DNA of 23,165 nucleotides. Source: an uncultured Collinsella sp. (GTDB lineage Bacteria > Actinomycetota > Coriobacteriia > Coriobacteriales > Coriobacteriaceae). Positions 15,053 to 23,141 of this stretch are shown here, in pieces; position 1 is the stretch's first letter, and each line of letters opens with the position of its first letter. Made by a program: the position numbers and the translations under genes. The stretch spans positions 1 to 23,165 of the forward strand of contig CABSNM010000025.1 of the NCBI GenBank assembly GCA_902479065.1, read 5' to 3'. The notes under the pieces were generated by a model that was not told the DNA's origin, searched no databases, and was given only the letters and a program-made list of their open reading frames with translations.

Positions 15053-16015
15053 TTAGTTGCCCGATGCCGTGCCTTGGCTCGAGTTGTCAGATGCCGTGCC
15101 GGACGCGGTTCCGCTCGAGCTGTTCGAGCTGTTGGTGTTGCTGCTGTCTGTTGTGCCCGTTCCCGACGTGGTGTCGCTCGTCTGGCCGCCCGTGCTCGGC
15201 TGCGAACCGTCAGTCGTTTGGCTTGAGTCGGTCGTGCCGGACGGCGTGCTGCTGTTGGCCGTAGAGGAATCGGTGCCCTGCGATTGGTTTTGGGCGTTCG
15301 AGGACGAATTGGCAGAGGTAGAACTGTCTTGCGTGTCGTCCGTCTGTGCCTGCTGATCCTGCGGCTGAGTGTTGCCATTTGCATCGCTCTCGGTCGTGCG
15401 CGACGAAAGGATTGGCTCGGGACGCTCGCCCAGACCCTCACCGGCGGTGGTGATAAGGATGGCACCGGTGCAGGCGATGACCGCGACGATGGCGATGGCG
15501 ATCGAGAAGATGATGACCTTCTTTTGCGTCTGGCTGCGCTCTGCCGCCGCCTTGGCGCGCAGGCTGTTGGGAGCGACGCGTGCCGTGGTCGCGCGCCCCG
15601 CAATCTGGCGCATCTCTTGCGTAGTCGCGGCGCCGCCCAGGTGCTCCTCGGCATTAAATTCAACGGGCTCATAGGCGCCGGCGGGGTAGTCGACGTCGGC
15701 GTGCGTACCTTTGAGGGCTTTGGCGCTGGCAGAGATAAAGTGGCGGTAGACCTGCGAGGACACAACGGTGATGACCGAGCTCACGGCGGCGCCGATCACC
15801 GATCCGGCGATACCGATTTTGGAAGCAAGCGCGACGCTCGTGGCGGCGGCTGCAGCGCCGGCGATGATTTGGGGAATGGAAATGTCGTCGAACAGGCCCT
15901 TTTTGGGCGCGATGGCCATGGTCTGTCCGATGGAATGGTTTTCGTGAACGCCGTTGTTGAGCGCGGCCGGTGTCATGACGCGTGTGCGCGGCGCGTCGGT
16001 GTACTTGGTTGTCAT
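15053..16015 (-). CDS. Membrane protein with a Ser/Thr/Asn/Gln-rich low-complexity tail
   Basis: I do not recognise this 320-residue protein as a known family. Residues 1-48 are polar. A long Ala/Gly-rich hydrophobic stretch at 49-88 has spaced glycines that could form one long or two short membrane segments. A basic loop follows (about 91-166), then a clear transmembrane segment at 167-191 (KKVIIFSIAIAIVAVIACTG). The final 120 residues are almost entirely Ser, Thr, Asn, Gln, Gly and Asp. Such tails are often exported, wall-spanning and glycosylated; no LPXTG anchor is seen. The start at 16015 follows GGGAGG (16023-16028). An in-frame ATG further upstream has no good site. A role at the cell envelope is inferred from layout only. 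Confidence 0.75.
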   Translation of the reverse strand: MTTKYTDAPRTRVMTPAALNNGVHENHSIGQTMAIAPKKGLFDDISIPQIIAGAAAAATSVALASKIGIAGSVIGAAVSSVITVVSSQVYRHFISASAKALKGTHADVDYPAGAYEPVEFNAEEHLGGAATTQEMRQIAGRATTARVAPNSLRAKAAAERSQTQKKVIIFSIAIAIVAVIACTGAILITTAGEGLGERPEPILSSRTTESDANGNTQPQDQQAQTDDTQDSSTSANSSSNAQNQSQGTDSSTANSSTPSGTTDSSQTTDGSQPSTGGQTSDTTSGTGTTDSSNTNSSNSSSGTASGTASDNSSQGTASGN

Positions 16016-16164
16016 GCGGGACCCTCCCGGTGTAAATCTGCTTCGTTTCATGTAGCCATCAGGGTACCCACCAGATGTGAATCGTACGTGACATTTAACA
16101 GATACCATCAACTCATCAATAGCTCACCAAGTTGGTGGGATGCGGTTGCACCCGGCGGTTGAAC

Positions 16165-16170
16165 TACAAT
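16165..16170 (+). promoter_or_regulatory. Candidate -10 box for nadE
   Basis: TACAAT (five of six) lies 49 bases before the nadE ATG. No good -35 box sits at 16-18 bases, so this is tentative. Confidence 0.35.
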
Positions 16171-16218
16171 AGGGCTTGCTAATTGTTGTGAATGGCGTCT
16201 ACGCACGGGAGCATTCTT

Positions 16219-18198
16219 ATGAATCTTCACCTTTCTCAGTCTGATGGCTTTTTGCGTGTGGCGGCGGCGTCGCCGCAGATTCGCGTGGCCGATGTCGAGG
16301 GCAATGCCGAGGTTGCGCTGGCGGCTGTTCGCGATGCTGCCGGGCGTGGCGTTCGCGCGCTGGTACTGCCCGAGCTTAACCTGACCGGCTATACCGCGGC
16401 CGATCTGTTCCATAACCGCACGCTGCTGCATGCCTGCGAAGCAGCGCTGGTGCACATCCTCGATGAAACCCGTGAGCTGCCGATCGTCTTTACCGTTGGC
16501 TTGCCCGTTGCGGTGGCTGAAAACATCTACAACTGCGCCGCCGTGTGCTGTGCGGGTGAGCTTTTGGGTCTTACGGCTAAGAAGTATCTGCCCAACTATG
16601 GCGAGTTCTATGAGCGTCGCTGGTTTGCTCCGTCGCCTGCGGATCCCGTGTGGGTTGAATTTGCCGGTCAGGGTCCGATTCCGCTGGGTTCGGGGCTTGT
16701 CTACCGCTGCTGTGATGAGGGTGCCGAGGATATGGTGCTGGGCGTTGAAGTCTGCGAGGACCTGTGGGTGCCGGCGCCCCCTTCGACCGAGATGGCGCTT
16801 GCCGGTGCGACGGTGATCCTCAATCCGTCGGCTTCGGACGAGATTATCGGTAAGGCGGATTACCGCCGCAGCCTCATCTCTAACCAGAGCGCACGCCTGT
16901 ACTGCGCCTATGCCTACGCGGACGCGAGCGAGGGCGAGTCCACGACCGACATGGTCTTTGCGGGCGAGAACCTTATCTACGAAAATGGCTCCAAGCTCGC
17001 CGCCACCAAACTGCTTACCTGCGATATGGCCATCGCCGACGTTGACCTTGACCGCCTGGTTGCCGAGCACCGTCGCTCGACGACGTGGGCGCGCACCGAC
17101 GATGCGCCGGAGGCCACGACCGTTGAGTTTTCGTTTGAGGGCGTGCTGGCCGAAGAACCTGTCCTGCGCGATGCCTGCGATATCGACCGCGTTTTCCCGC
17201 GCGCGCCCTTTGTGCCGGCCGACCACGGCGACTTGGCCGAGCGCTGCGAGACGATCCTCGATCTGCAGACTGCGGGCCTCAAGACCCGCCTTGCCCACAC
17301 GGGTACCAAGGCTGCGGTTATCGGCCTTTCGGGCGGCTTGGACTCCACGCTAGCGCTGCTTGTGACCGTGCGTGCCTTCGATGCACTGGGGCTGCCGCGC
17401 ACTGGTATCACAGCCGTGTCCATGCCCGGCTTCGGCACGACGCATCGCACCAAGTCGAATGCCGAGTCGCTCGCTCGCGACCTGGGTGTGAGCTTCCGCG
17501 AGGTTTCGATCCACGCGGCTGTGGAGCAGCACTTCAAGGACATTGAGCATGATCCAGCTGTGCAGGACGTGACCTACGAGAACAGCCAGGCGCGCGAGCG
17601 TACGCAGATTCTGATGGATCTGGCCAACCAGGCTGGCGGTTTTGTCATTGGCACGGGCGACCTGTCGGAGCTGGCGCTCGGCTGGGCTACCTATAACGGC
17701 GACCACATGAGCATGTACGCCGTCAACGCGAGCGTGCCCAAGACGCTTGTGCGCCATCTGGTACGCTATGCCGCCGATGTCTTTGGCGGGCGCATTGCCG
17801 AGGTCTTGCTCGATATCCTCGATACGCCGGTGTCCCCCGAGCTTCTGCCGCCCACGGGCGACGGCGAGATTGCGCAGAAGACCGAGGATTTGGTGGGCCC
17901 GTACGAGTTGCACGACTACTTCCTCTACTACCTGCTGCGTTTTGGCTTTGAGCCGGGCAAGATCTACCGCATGGCGCTCAAGAGCTTCGAGGGCGTCTAC
18001 GACGCCAAGACCGTCCACACGTGGCTACGTACGTTCTACCGTCGCTTCTTTGCCCAGCAGTTTAAGCGCAGCTGCCTGCCCGATGGTCCCAAGGTGGGCT
18101 CGGTGACGCTCAGCCCGCGCGGCGATTGGCGTATGCCGAGTGACGCTAGCTCGCGTCTGTGGCTTGCGCAGATCGACGCGCTCAATCCAGTTGACTAA
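16219..18198 (+). CDS. nadE: Glutamine-dependent NAD+ synthetase
   Basis: This 659-residue fusion enzyme makes NAD+ from nicotinate adenine dinucleotide, ATP and glutamine, the last step of NAD synthesis. The N-terminal nitrilase-type glutaminase domain (about 1-280) keeps its triad: E52 in LPELNLTGY, K121 in TAKKYLPNYGEFYE, and C179 in GVEVCEDLW. The C-terminal synthetase domain (about 330-659) has the pyrophosphate loop GLSGGLDST at 369-377 and GTGDLSELALGWATYNGDH. Length and residue numbering resemble the Mycobacterium tuberculosis enzyme. The start at 16219 has GGGAG 7 bases upstream, whereas the in-frame ATG at 16192 has no site. It is transcribed alone or with the downstream aminotransferase by read-through. 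Confidence 0.95.
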   Translation: MNLHLSQSDGFLRVAAASPQIRVADVEGNAEVALAAVRDAAGRGVRALVLPELNLTGYTAADLFHNRTLLHACEAALVHILDETRELPIVFTVGLPVAVAENIYNCAAVCCAGELLGLTAKKYLPNYGEFYERRWFAPSPADPVWVEFAGQGPIPLGSGLVYRCCDEGAEDMVLGVEVCEDLWVPAPPSTEMALAGATVILNPSASDEIIGKADYRRSLISNQSARLYCAYAYADASEGESTTDMVFAGENLIYENGSKLAATKLLTCDMAIADVDLDRLVAEHRRSTTWARTDDAPEATTVEFSFEGVLAEEPVLRDACDIDRVFPRAPFVPADHGDLAERCETILDLQTAGLKTRLAHTGTKAAVIGLSGGLDSTLALLVTVRAFDALGLPRTGITAVSMPGFGTTHRTKSNAESLARDLGVSFREVSIHAAVEQHFKDIEHDPAVQDVTYENSQARERTQILMDLANQAGGFVIGTGDLSELALGWATYNGDHMSMYAVNASVPKTLVRHLVRYAADVFGGRIAEVLLDILDTPVSPELLPPTGDGEIAQKTEDLVGPYELHDYFLYYLLRFGFEPGKIYRMALKSFEGVYDAKTVHTWLRTFYRRFFAQQFKRSCLPDGPKVGSVTLSPRGDWRMPSDASSRLWLAQIDALNPVD

Positions 18199-18266
18199 GG
18201 TTGGCTAAATTGAACCAATACGGGGGTTGCAAGCGTTACACTTTTGCAATCTGATGGCCCGTATCG

Positions 18267-18297
18267 CGCGGCGCTCTTGTCGGAGCGCCGCGTTTTT
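18267..18297 (+). terminator. Strong terminator directly before the aminotransferase
   Basis: A perfect 10-bp stem (CGCGGCGCTC at 18267-18276 with 18283-18292) with a 6-nt loop is followed by TTTTT. It lies 68 bases after nadE but only 19 bases before the aminotransferase ATG, so that gene must be transcribed through it. Confidence 0.88.
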
Positions 18298-18316
18298 CAT
18301 ATCGAAAGGTGGCACC

Positions 18317-19480
18317 ATGCAGGCATCGCAGCGTCTCGACCGCTTTGGCGCGGAGGTCTTCGCCTCGCTCAACAACAAGCTTCTCGCGCTGAAGGCTCAG
18401 GGCAAGACCATTTACAACATGAGCGTGGGCACGCCCGACTTTAAGCCGTACGACCACGTGGTCGAGGCGCTCACGCAGGCAGCCCAAGATCCCGAGATGT
18501 GGAAGTATGCCCTGCGCGACCTGCCCGAACTCAAGCAAGCCGTGTGCGATTACTATGAGCGTCGCTTTGGCGTTTCGGGCATTACGCCGTCTATGGTGCA
18601 GTCGTGCAACGGCACGCAGGAGGGCGTGGGCCATTTGGGCCTGGCCCTGCTCGATCCGGGTGACACCATTCTGGTTCCCGATCCGTGCTACCCGGTCTTT
18701 GAGGCGGGTGCCAAGATCGCCGATGCCAAGCTCGAATACTATCCGCTGGTTGCCGAGCATAATTACCTGCCCTATGTGGCGGGTATCGATCCCGAGGTGG
18801 CCGATCGTGCCAAGTATATGATCGTGTCGCTGCCCGCGAACCCGGTCGGCTCGGTGGGCACGCCCGAGATCTACGAGGAGATCATCACTTTCGCCCGCGA
18901 GCACGACCTGCTCATCGTTCACGACAACGCATACTCCGACATCGTGTTCGACGGCGAGCCGGGCGGCAGCTTCTTGCAGTATCCCGGCGCGCTCGAGGTG
19001 GGCGTTGAGTTCTTCTCGCTCTCCAAGTCGTTTAACGTCACCGGTGCTCGCATCGGCTTTTTGGTCGGCCGCGAGGACGTGGTCTCTGCCTTTGCCAAGC
19101 TACGCAGCCAGATCGACTTCGGTATGTTCTTCCCGATCCAGAAGGCTGCTATCGCCTGCCTGAACGGTCCGCGTGATGAGGTCGAGGCGCAGCGTTTGAA
19201 GTACCAGGAGCGTCGCGATGCCCTGTGCGACGGTCTTGAGGGCCTGGGCTGGGAGCGTCCCAACGCGCATGGCTCCATGTTTGTGTGGGCCAAGCTTCCC
19301 GGTGGTCGCACCGATTCCATGACGTTTTGCGAGGAGCTCATGGAGAAGGCCGGTGTTGTGGTGACGCCGGGCACGAGCTTTGGTCCTTCGGGCGAGGGAC
19401 ACGTGCGTATGGCGCTGGTTTTGCCGCCCGACCAGATCGCTTTGGCTGTCGAGGCCATCCGCGAAGCGGGCCTGTATTAG
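18317..19480 (+). CDS. PLP-dependent class I/II aminotransferase
   Basis: This 387-residue fold-type I aminotransferase has the PLP lysine at K237 in FSLSKSFNVTGARIGF. Other markers are the N-terminal VGTPDFKP, CNGTQEG near the cofactor phosphate, PGDTILVPDPCYPVF and HDNAYSDIVFDG. The usual NNPTG motif reads ANPVGS. The pattern is closest to LL-diaminopimelate, alanine or aspartate aminotransferases of the AlaA/PatA/DapL group; which one cannot be decided by eye. The start at 18317 is preceded by AAAGGTGG. The gene is preceded by a terminator hairpin and followed by lactate dehydrogenase, so it may feed pyruvate or amino-acid metabolism. Confidence 0.9.
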   Translation: MQASQRLDRFGAEVFASLNNKLLALKAQGKTIYNMSVGTPDFKPYDHVVEALTQAAQDPEMWKYALRDLPELKQAVCDYYERRFGVSGITPSMVQSCNGTQEGVGHLGLALLDPGDTILVPDPCYPVFEAGAKIADAKLEYYPLVAEHNYLPYVAGIDPEVADRAKYMIVSLPANPVGSVGTPEIYEEIITFAREHDLLIVHDNAYSDIVFDGEPGGSFLQYPGALEVGVEFFSLSKSFNVTGARIGFLVGREDVVSAFAKLRSQIDFGMFFPIQKAAIACLNGPRDEVEAQRLKYQERRDALCDGLEGLGWERPNAHGSMFVWAKLPGGRTDSMTFCEELMEKAGVVVTPGTSFGPSGEGHVRMALVLPPDQIALAVEAIREAGLY

Positions 19481-19562
19481 AAAGCTATTTCGGCTCGTCA
19501 ATAGCTCGAAACCGATTTCGTGCAGTTATTTTACGAATTCTGCAAATAATTTCGGCAAACGG

Positions 19563-19592
19563 TCGATATTTGGCTGCGAATAGGAGCATAAT
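19563..19592 (+). promoter_or_regulatory. Possible promoter of lactate dehydrogenase
   Basis: TCGATA (19563-19568) and CATAAT (19587-19592) are separated by 18 bases, matching consensus at four and five of six positions. A start near 19599 would put the hairpin at 19625-19655 in the leader. Confidence 0.4.
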
Positions 19593-19624
19593 CAAAGTCC
19601 CGATTGGATGTATTGGGATTGCGG

Positions 19625-19660
19625 CAAGCCGCTCGGGTCGTTCCCGAGCGGCTTGTTTGT
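19625..19660 (+). terminator. Terminator-like hairpin in front of lactate dehydrogenase
   Basis: A perfect 13-bp stem (19625-19637 with 19643-19655) with a 5-nt loop is followed by TTTGT. It sits 145 bases after the aminotransferase stop but only 26 bases before the ldh ATG. It may be a leader attenuator rather than the 3' end of the upstream gene. Confidence 0.65.
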
Positions 19661-19681
19661 GGAGAGAGATGGGAGTTCCAA

Positions 19682-20632
19682 ATGGTTAACGAGAAGAAGG
19701 TCGCTATTGTCGGCTGCGGTTTCGTCGGTTCGTCGTCGGCGTTCGCGTTGATGCAGAGTGGTCTGTTCTCCGAGATGGTTCTCATCGACGTGGACAAGAA
19801 CCGCGCCGAGGGTGAGGCCCTGGATATCGCGCACGGCATGACGTTTGCCGAGCCGATGAAGATCTACGCCGGCGATTACTCCGATGTCGCCGACGCCGCC
19901 ATGATCGTCGTCACCGCTGGCGCTGCCCAGAAGCCCGGTGAGACCCGCCTGGACCTGGTCAATAAGAACGTCAGCATCTTTAAGTCCATTATTCCCGAGA
20001 TTAAGAAGTCTGGCTTCGACGGCATTCTGCTAATCGTCTCCAACCCGGTCGACGTTCTGACCTACGCCGCCATCAAGATGTCCGGCCTGCCCGAGGGCCA
20101 TGTCATCGGCTCCGGCACCGTGCTCGACACCGGCCGTCTGCAGCAGATGCTCGGCGCTCACGTCGAGGTCGACCCACGCGATGTCCAGGCCTACGTCATG
20201 GGTGAGCACGGCGACTCCGAGTTTGTCGCTTGGTCCAGCGCTCAGGTTGCCGGCGTTCCGCTGAACACTTTCTGTGAGCTTCACGGCCACTTGGAGCATG
20301 AGGCTGCCGAGAAGCGCATCGCCGAGGACGTCAAGAACTCCGCCTACACCATCATCGAGAAGAAGCACGCCACCTACTATGGCGTCGCCATGGCCGTCAA
20401 GCGCATCTGCACCGCCGTCATGCGCGATGAGCAGACCGTTCTGCCTGTCTCTTCGCTCATGGTGGGCGAGTATGGCCTGTCCGATCTTGCCATCTCCATG
20501 CCGACCGTCGTTGGCCGCGACGGCGTTGTCTGCCGCGTCCCCGTGCCGCTGAACGACGACGAGCAGCATGAGCTCACCGTCTCCGCCAAGGCCCTCAAGG
20601 ACATCATCGACAGCGTCGATTTCTCCTGCTAA
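19682..20632 (+). CDS. ldh: L-lactate dehydrogenase
   Basis: This 316-residue NAD-dependent dehydrogenase reduces pyruvate to L-lactate, regenerating NAD+ in fermentation. The Rossmann loop GCGFVGS starts at residue 11, and LIDVD provides the NAD-selective aspartate. VSNPVDVLTY, the GTVLDTGRL segment with the substrate arginine, and the catalytic histidine H176 in MGEHGDSEF are all present. The pattern is lactate rather than malate dehydrogenase. The start at 19682 is set by GGGAG six bases upstream; an in-frame extension upstream runs through the hairpin and lacks a site. Strongly biased codon use suggests high expression. Confidence 0.95.
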   Translation: MVNEKKVAIVGCGFVGSSSAFALMQSGLFSEMVLIDVDKNRAEGEALDIAHGMTFAEPMKIYAGDYSDVADAAMIVVTAGAAQKPGETRLDLVNKNVSIFKSIIPEIKKSGFDGILLIVSNPVDVLTYAAIKMSGLPEGHVIGSGTVLDTGRLQQMLGAHVEVDPRDVQAYVMGEHGDSEFVAWSSAQVAGVPLNTFCELHGHLEHEAAEKRIAEDVKNSAYTIIEKKHATYYGVAMAVKRICTAVMRDEQTVLPVSSLMVGEYGLSDLAISMPTVVGRDGVVCRVPVPLNDDEQHELTVSAKALKDIIDSVDFSC

Positions 20633-20665
20633 ATCAAGCTCGCTAGAGCGAAAAGCTACAATGAA

Positions 20666-20699
20666 GGCGTCCGGGCCCACACGGTCCGGGCGCCTTTTT
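20666..20699 (+). terminator. Intrinsic terminator of ldh
   Basis: A 12-bp stem with two G-T pairs (20666-20677 with 20683-20694) and a CACAC loop is followed by TTTTT at 20695-20699. The last T belongs to the adjacent REP-like repeat. Confidence 0.9.
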
Positions 20700-20729
20700 G
20701 GTGCAAAGTAACCTGACCCCAATGCACCA
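20699..20729. repeat. REP-like palindrome, copy 1
   Basis: TGGTGCA (20699-20705) and TGCACCA (20723-20729) flank a 17-base core reading AAGTAACCTGACCCCAA. A closely similar unit in the same orientation lies at 21922-21955. The reverse strand reads as a GGGG-C-AGGTTAC core, the style of repeats mobilised by REP-associated tyrosine transposases. Confidence 0.6.
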
Positions 20730-20743
20730 TCCCAATGCACCAT
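20718..20743 (+). repeat. Tandem 13-bp direct repeat
   Basis: CCCAATGCACCAT occurs twice without a gap, at 20718-20730 and 20731-20743. The first copy is the right arm of the REP-like palindrome, so the second looks like a local duplication of that arm. Confidence 0.75.
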
Positions 20744-20759
20744 AGTTGATGGGAGGGCC

Positions 20760-21919
20760 ATGTCGGATTCGCCTAATTTTTTGACCTATGCCCAGACGGC
20801 GTTTGATCCGTTTGAGGAGCGGCCGTTCTGCGCGGTGGATAGCCTCGTCTTTGCGTGGTTGTCCTATTTGCGTTTGCCGGGTGATATGGCGGAGCTGACG
20901 AACTGGCAGGGCCTAGACGTACGCGAGCTGCTGCGTGCCGAGTGCTACCGGGACATGATTGACGACTTGTGGGACCCGGAGGGGAGCAGGGCCTTGTTGG
21001 AGGCCGTGGCAGCAAGTCCTCGCTACCGTGGCGTGCACGTTTGCGGCTATCGTGCTGTGAGCGATATGGTGGCGACGGAGCAGTTTGCAGCCATGGCGTT
21101 CCGGTTTCCGGCGGGGTTTAGTTATCTTTCCTTCCGGGGACCGATAGTACGATTGTGGGCTGGAAAGAAGACTTTAACATGGCGTTCCGGTGTCCTGTGC
21201 CGGCCCAGGAATCCGCGGCACGTTATGTGGACGAGGCGGCGGATGCGATTGGCGGGCCGCTTTTGTGCGGGGGTCATTCCAAGGGTGGAAACCTTGCGGT
21301 GTACGGTGCAGCGATGTGCTCCGATGTTGCCCGTGAACGAATCGAACGGGCGTATTCCCATGATGGCCCGGGCTTCGTCGAGGAGTTTCTGAACGGCGAC
21401 GCCTTTGCCGATCTTTCCGGTCGAATCGACAAGACGCTACCTCGGTCGTCGATCTTTGGCATGATGTTCGAGACACAGGAGGACTATGCCATCGTTGAGA
21501 GCACCGAGTTCAGCCTGCTGCAGCACAATCCCTTTAGCTGGGTGGTTGATGGTCACGACTTCGTGTACTGTGAGCGCCTGTCTGCCGGTGCTCGATACGT
21601 TGATGGTTCCATTCGTGAGATGCTGCTTGCAGTGTCGCCTAGCGAACGCGAGCGTTTTGTAGATGCGTTGTTCTCCGTGTTTGAGGCTACGGGTGCTGAG
21701 CGGTTTGCGGATATCGCTGGGAATCTGCGCGAGAGCCTGCCCGTGATGCTCCAGGCTGCGCAAGGCTTTGACGAGGATACACGACGCTTTGTCTCGCAGA
21801 CCATCGTTGCGATTCTTAAGTGTGCGCTGCTGCCCAAACGACCCCAGATCGACGTGCCCGCTGCCGGCAAGAGTTTGGCAGAACAGCTCGAGGCTTGGCA
21901 GTCCGAGCTCCTGCGCTAA
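20760..21919 (+). pseudogene. DUF2974 (Mbeg1-like) alpha/beta hydrolase gene broken by one missing base
   Basis: The first 127 or so codons (20760 to about 21138) encode TYAQTAFDPFEERPFCAVD through GFSYLSFRG. The reading frame then shifts, and the homologous continuation STIVGWKEDFNMAFRCPVPAQ runs in another frame to 21919. Adding one base to the G-run at 21136-21139 restores a single frame of 386 codons. The second part carries the serine nucleophile elbow GGHSKGGNLAVYGAA and the acidic HDGPGF motif of DUF2974 lipase-like proteins. GGGAGG precedes the ATG. The gene lies between two REP-like palindromes. It is either a recent pseudogene or a sequencing error in a homopolymer. Confidence 0.8.
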
Positions 21920-21921
21920 CC

Positions 21922-21955
21922 ATTGGTGCAAGCAACCTGTCCCCGATGCACCAAT
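21922..21955. repeat. REP-like palindrome, copy 2
   Basis: ATTGGTGCA (21922-21930) and TGCACCAAT (21947-21955) are perfect 9-bp arms around the core AGCAACCTGTCCCCGA. It matches copy 1 in arms, core order and orientation, differing by a few bases, and lies three bases after the hydrolase stop. Confidence 0.65.
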
Positions 21956-21985
21956 CTTCGAAGCGCCTGGGGCGGGCTCGACCGC

Positions 21986-21991
21986 TATACT
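21986..21991 (+). promoter_or_regulatory. Candidate -10 box for the nucleoid-associated protein gene
   Basis: TATACT (five of six) lies 39 bases before the ATG at 22030. No convincing -35 box is seen at the expected spacing. Confidence 0.4.
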
Positions 21992-22029
21992 GATTCGTGC
22001 CGAAATCGATCTAGAACGGAATGCCGTAT

Positions 22030-23034
22030 ATGAAAATCAATCACGCGATTCTGCATATCCTGGACTTTGACTCTGCCGTCAACGTCATGAGCCAGCGCGA
22101 GTTGGATATCGAAAGCCGTACTGTCCGCAACTTCGTGACCACACATCTGCGTCGCGCGCGCACTTCGGCCGATAACAAGCGTGCCACGTTTGCCGAGAAC
22201 TCCGCATTCGGCGGCGAGCTCAAGAGCTATTTCTTTGGTGAGCGTGAGTTCGTGGACCTGTCGCAGCAGATTGCGGAGTTCATCTCTTCCGAACTCACCA
22301 AGGCCGAGAAAGCTGAGTCCACCGACGTGCTCGTGGCTGATTTTGACGACGATGAGGATGCCCGCTGGTTTGCCATGATGCTGCTGGGCTCCAAGCAGGC
22401 CTTTATGCACGAAGTGGGCCGCGAGGAAGGGGAGGTGCGCAACGACATCTCGCGCCACTACGCCATTCTGCCGAACCCCTCGCAAAAGGTGCCGAGCTAT
22501 GCCATCGTGCGCGCGAGCACCATGGAGATCGGCTATGTGGACAAGAAACGCAAGATCGCCGGCGAGGACCGTATGCTTATCCCCGATGGCCTGCTGCAGT
22601 GCGACACGGGCGTATCGGGCAAGGAGGTCATCGACACCGTGACGCGTGTGGTCGAGGAAGTCGCCGGGGAGCACGGTGCCAACACGGCCGTGGCGCTCGC
22701 AAAGGTTAAGGCCGCTGTGGCCGAGAAGGTCGAGGATGACGAGGAGCTGCCGCCTTGGGATATCGTCGACGAGGTCTTTGAGGACGAGCCGGTCATCAAG
22801 GAGAGCGTGCGCGCGGCACTGACCGAGGAGAAGGTGCCTGAGCGTGTGCCCGTGGAGCGCAAGCAGGTCGAGCGCGCGGCCGTGCGCAATCACAAGATCC
22901 GTACCGACACGGGTATCGAGATCAGCTTCCCGGCCGAGATGGGTTCGAACTCCGAGTACATTGAGTTCGTCAACGAGCCCAACGGCCTCATTTCCATCGA
23001 GCTCAAAAACATCGGGTCAATTGAGAATCGATAA
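22030..23034 (+). CDS. Nucleoid-associated protein, YejK/NdpA family
   Basis: This 334-residue protein begins MKINHAILHILDFD and looks like the 37-kDa nucleoid-associated protein family (PF04245, YejK/NdpA). Recognisable features are the early NHAILHILD strand, the DVLVADFDDD segment followed by FAMMLLGSKQAF, and the C-terminal RNHKIRTDTGIEISFPAE. A charged helical region spans about residues 205-285, with many Glu and Lys and a run of Ala/Val-Glu repeats. The molecular role of the family is poorly known beyond nucleoid association. ATG 22030 is preferred because CGGA at 22017-22020 is 9 bases upstream, whereas it abuts the alternative ATG at 22021. The gene appears to be transcribed alone. 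Confidence 0.8.
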   Translation: MKINHAILHILDFDSAVNVMSQRELDIESRTVRNFVTTHLRRARTSADNKRATFAENSAFGGELKSYFFGEREFVDLSQQIAEFISSELTKAEKAESTDVLVADFDDDEDARWFAMMLLGSKQAFMHEVGREEGEVRNDISRHYAILPNPSQKVPSYAIVRASTMEIGYVDKKRKIAGEDRMLIPDGLLQCDTGVSGKEVIDTVTRVVEEVAGEHGANTAVALAKVKAAVAEKVEDDEELPPWDIVDEVFEDEPVIKESVRAALTEEKVPERVPVERKQVERAAVRNHKIRTDTGIEISFPAEMGSNSEYIEFVNEPNGLISIELKNIGSIENR

Positions 23035-23067
23035 ACTGAGCTTGGACGCTGCAAAAAATAAAGGCCG

Positions 23068-23085
23068 AAGCCTCGGATGAGGCTT
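23068..23085 (+). other. Short hairpin after the nucleoid protein gene
   Basis: AAGCCTC (23068-23074) and GAGGCTT (23079-23085) form a 7-bp stem with a GGAT loop. No T-tract follows, so it may be part of a longer 3' structure leading to the terminator at 23111. Confidence 0.45.
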
Positions 23086-23110
23086 ATAGGACAAAATGTG
23101 TGTCTACTTT

Positions 23111-23141
23111 GGGGCATCGGCGCAGGTCGATGCCCCTTTTT
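23111..23141 (+). terminator. Intrinsic terminator near the window end
   Basis: A perfect 9-bp stem (GGGGCATCG at 23111-23119 with 23128-23136) with an 8-nt loop is followed by TTTTT. It lies 77 bases after the nucleoid protein gene and may end that gene or belong to the leader of a gene beyond the window. Confidence 0.8.

Noticed and set aside
19483..19506. AGCTATT / AATAGCT inverted repeat after the aminotransferase
   Set aside because: The stem is only 7 bp with a 10-base loop and no T-tract, so it is too weak to call a terminator or operator.
19604..19681. In-frame N-terminal extension of lactate dehydrogenase
   Set aside because: It would be translated through the 13-bp hairpin and precedes the normal family N-terminus. 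The ATG at 19682 has a clear ribosome-binding site.
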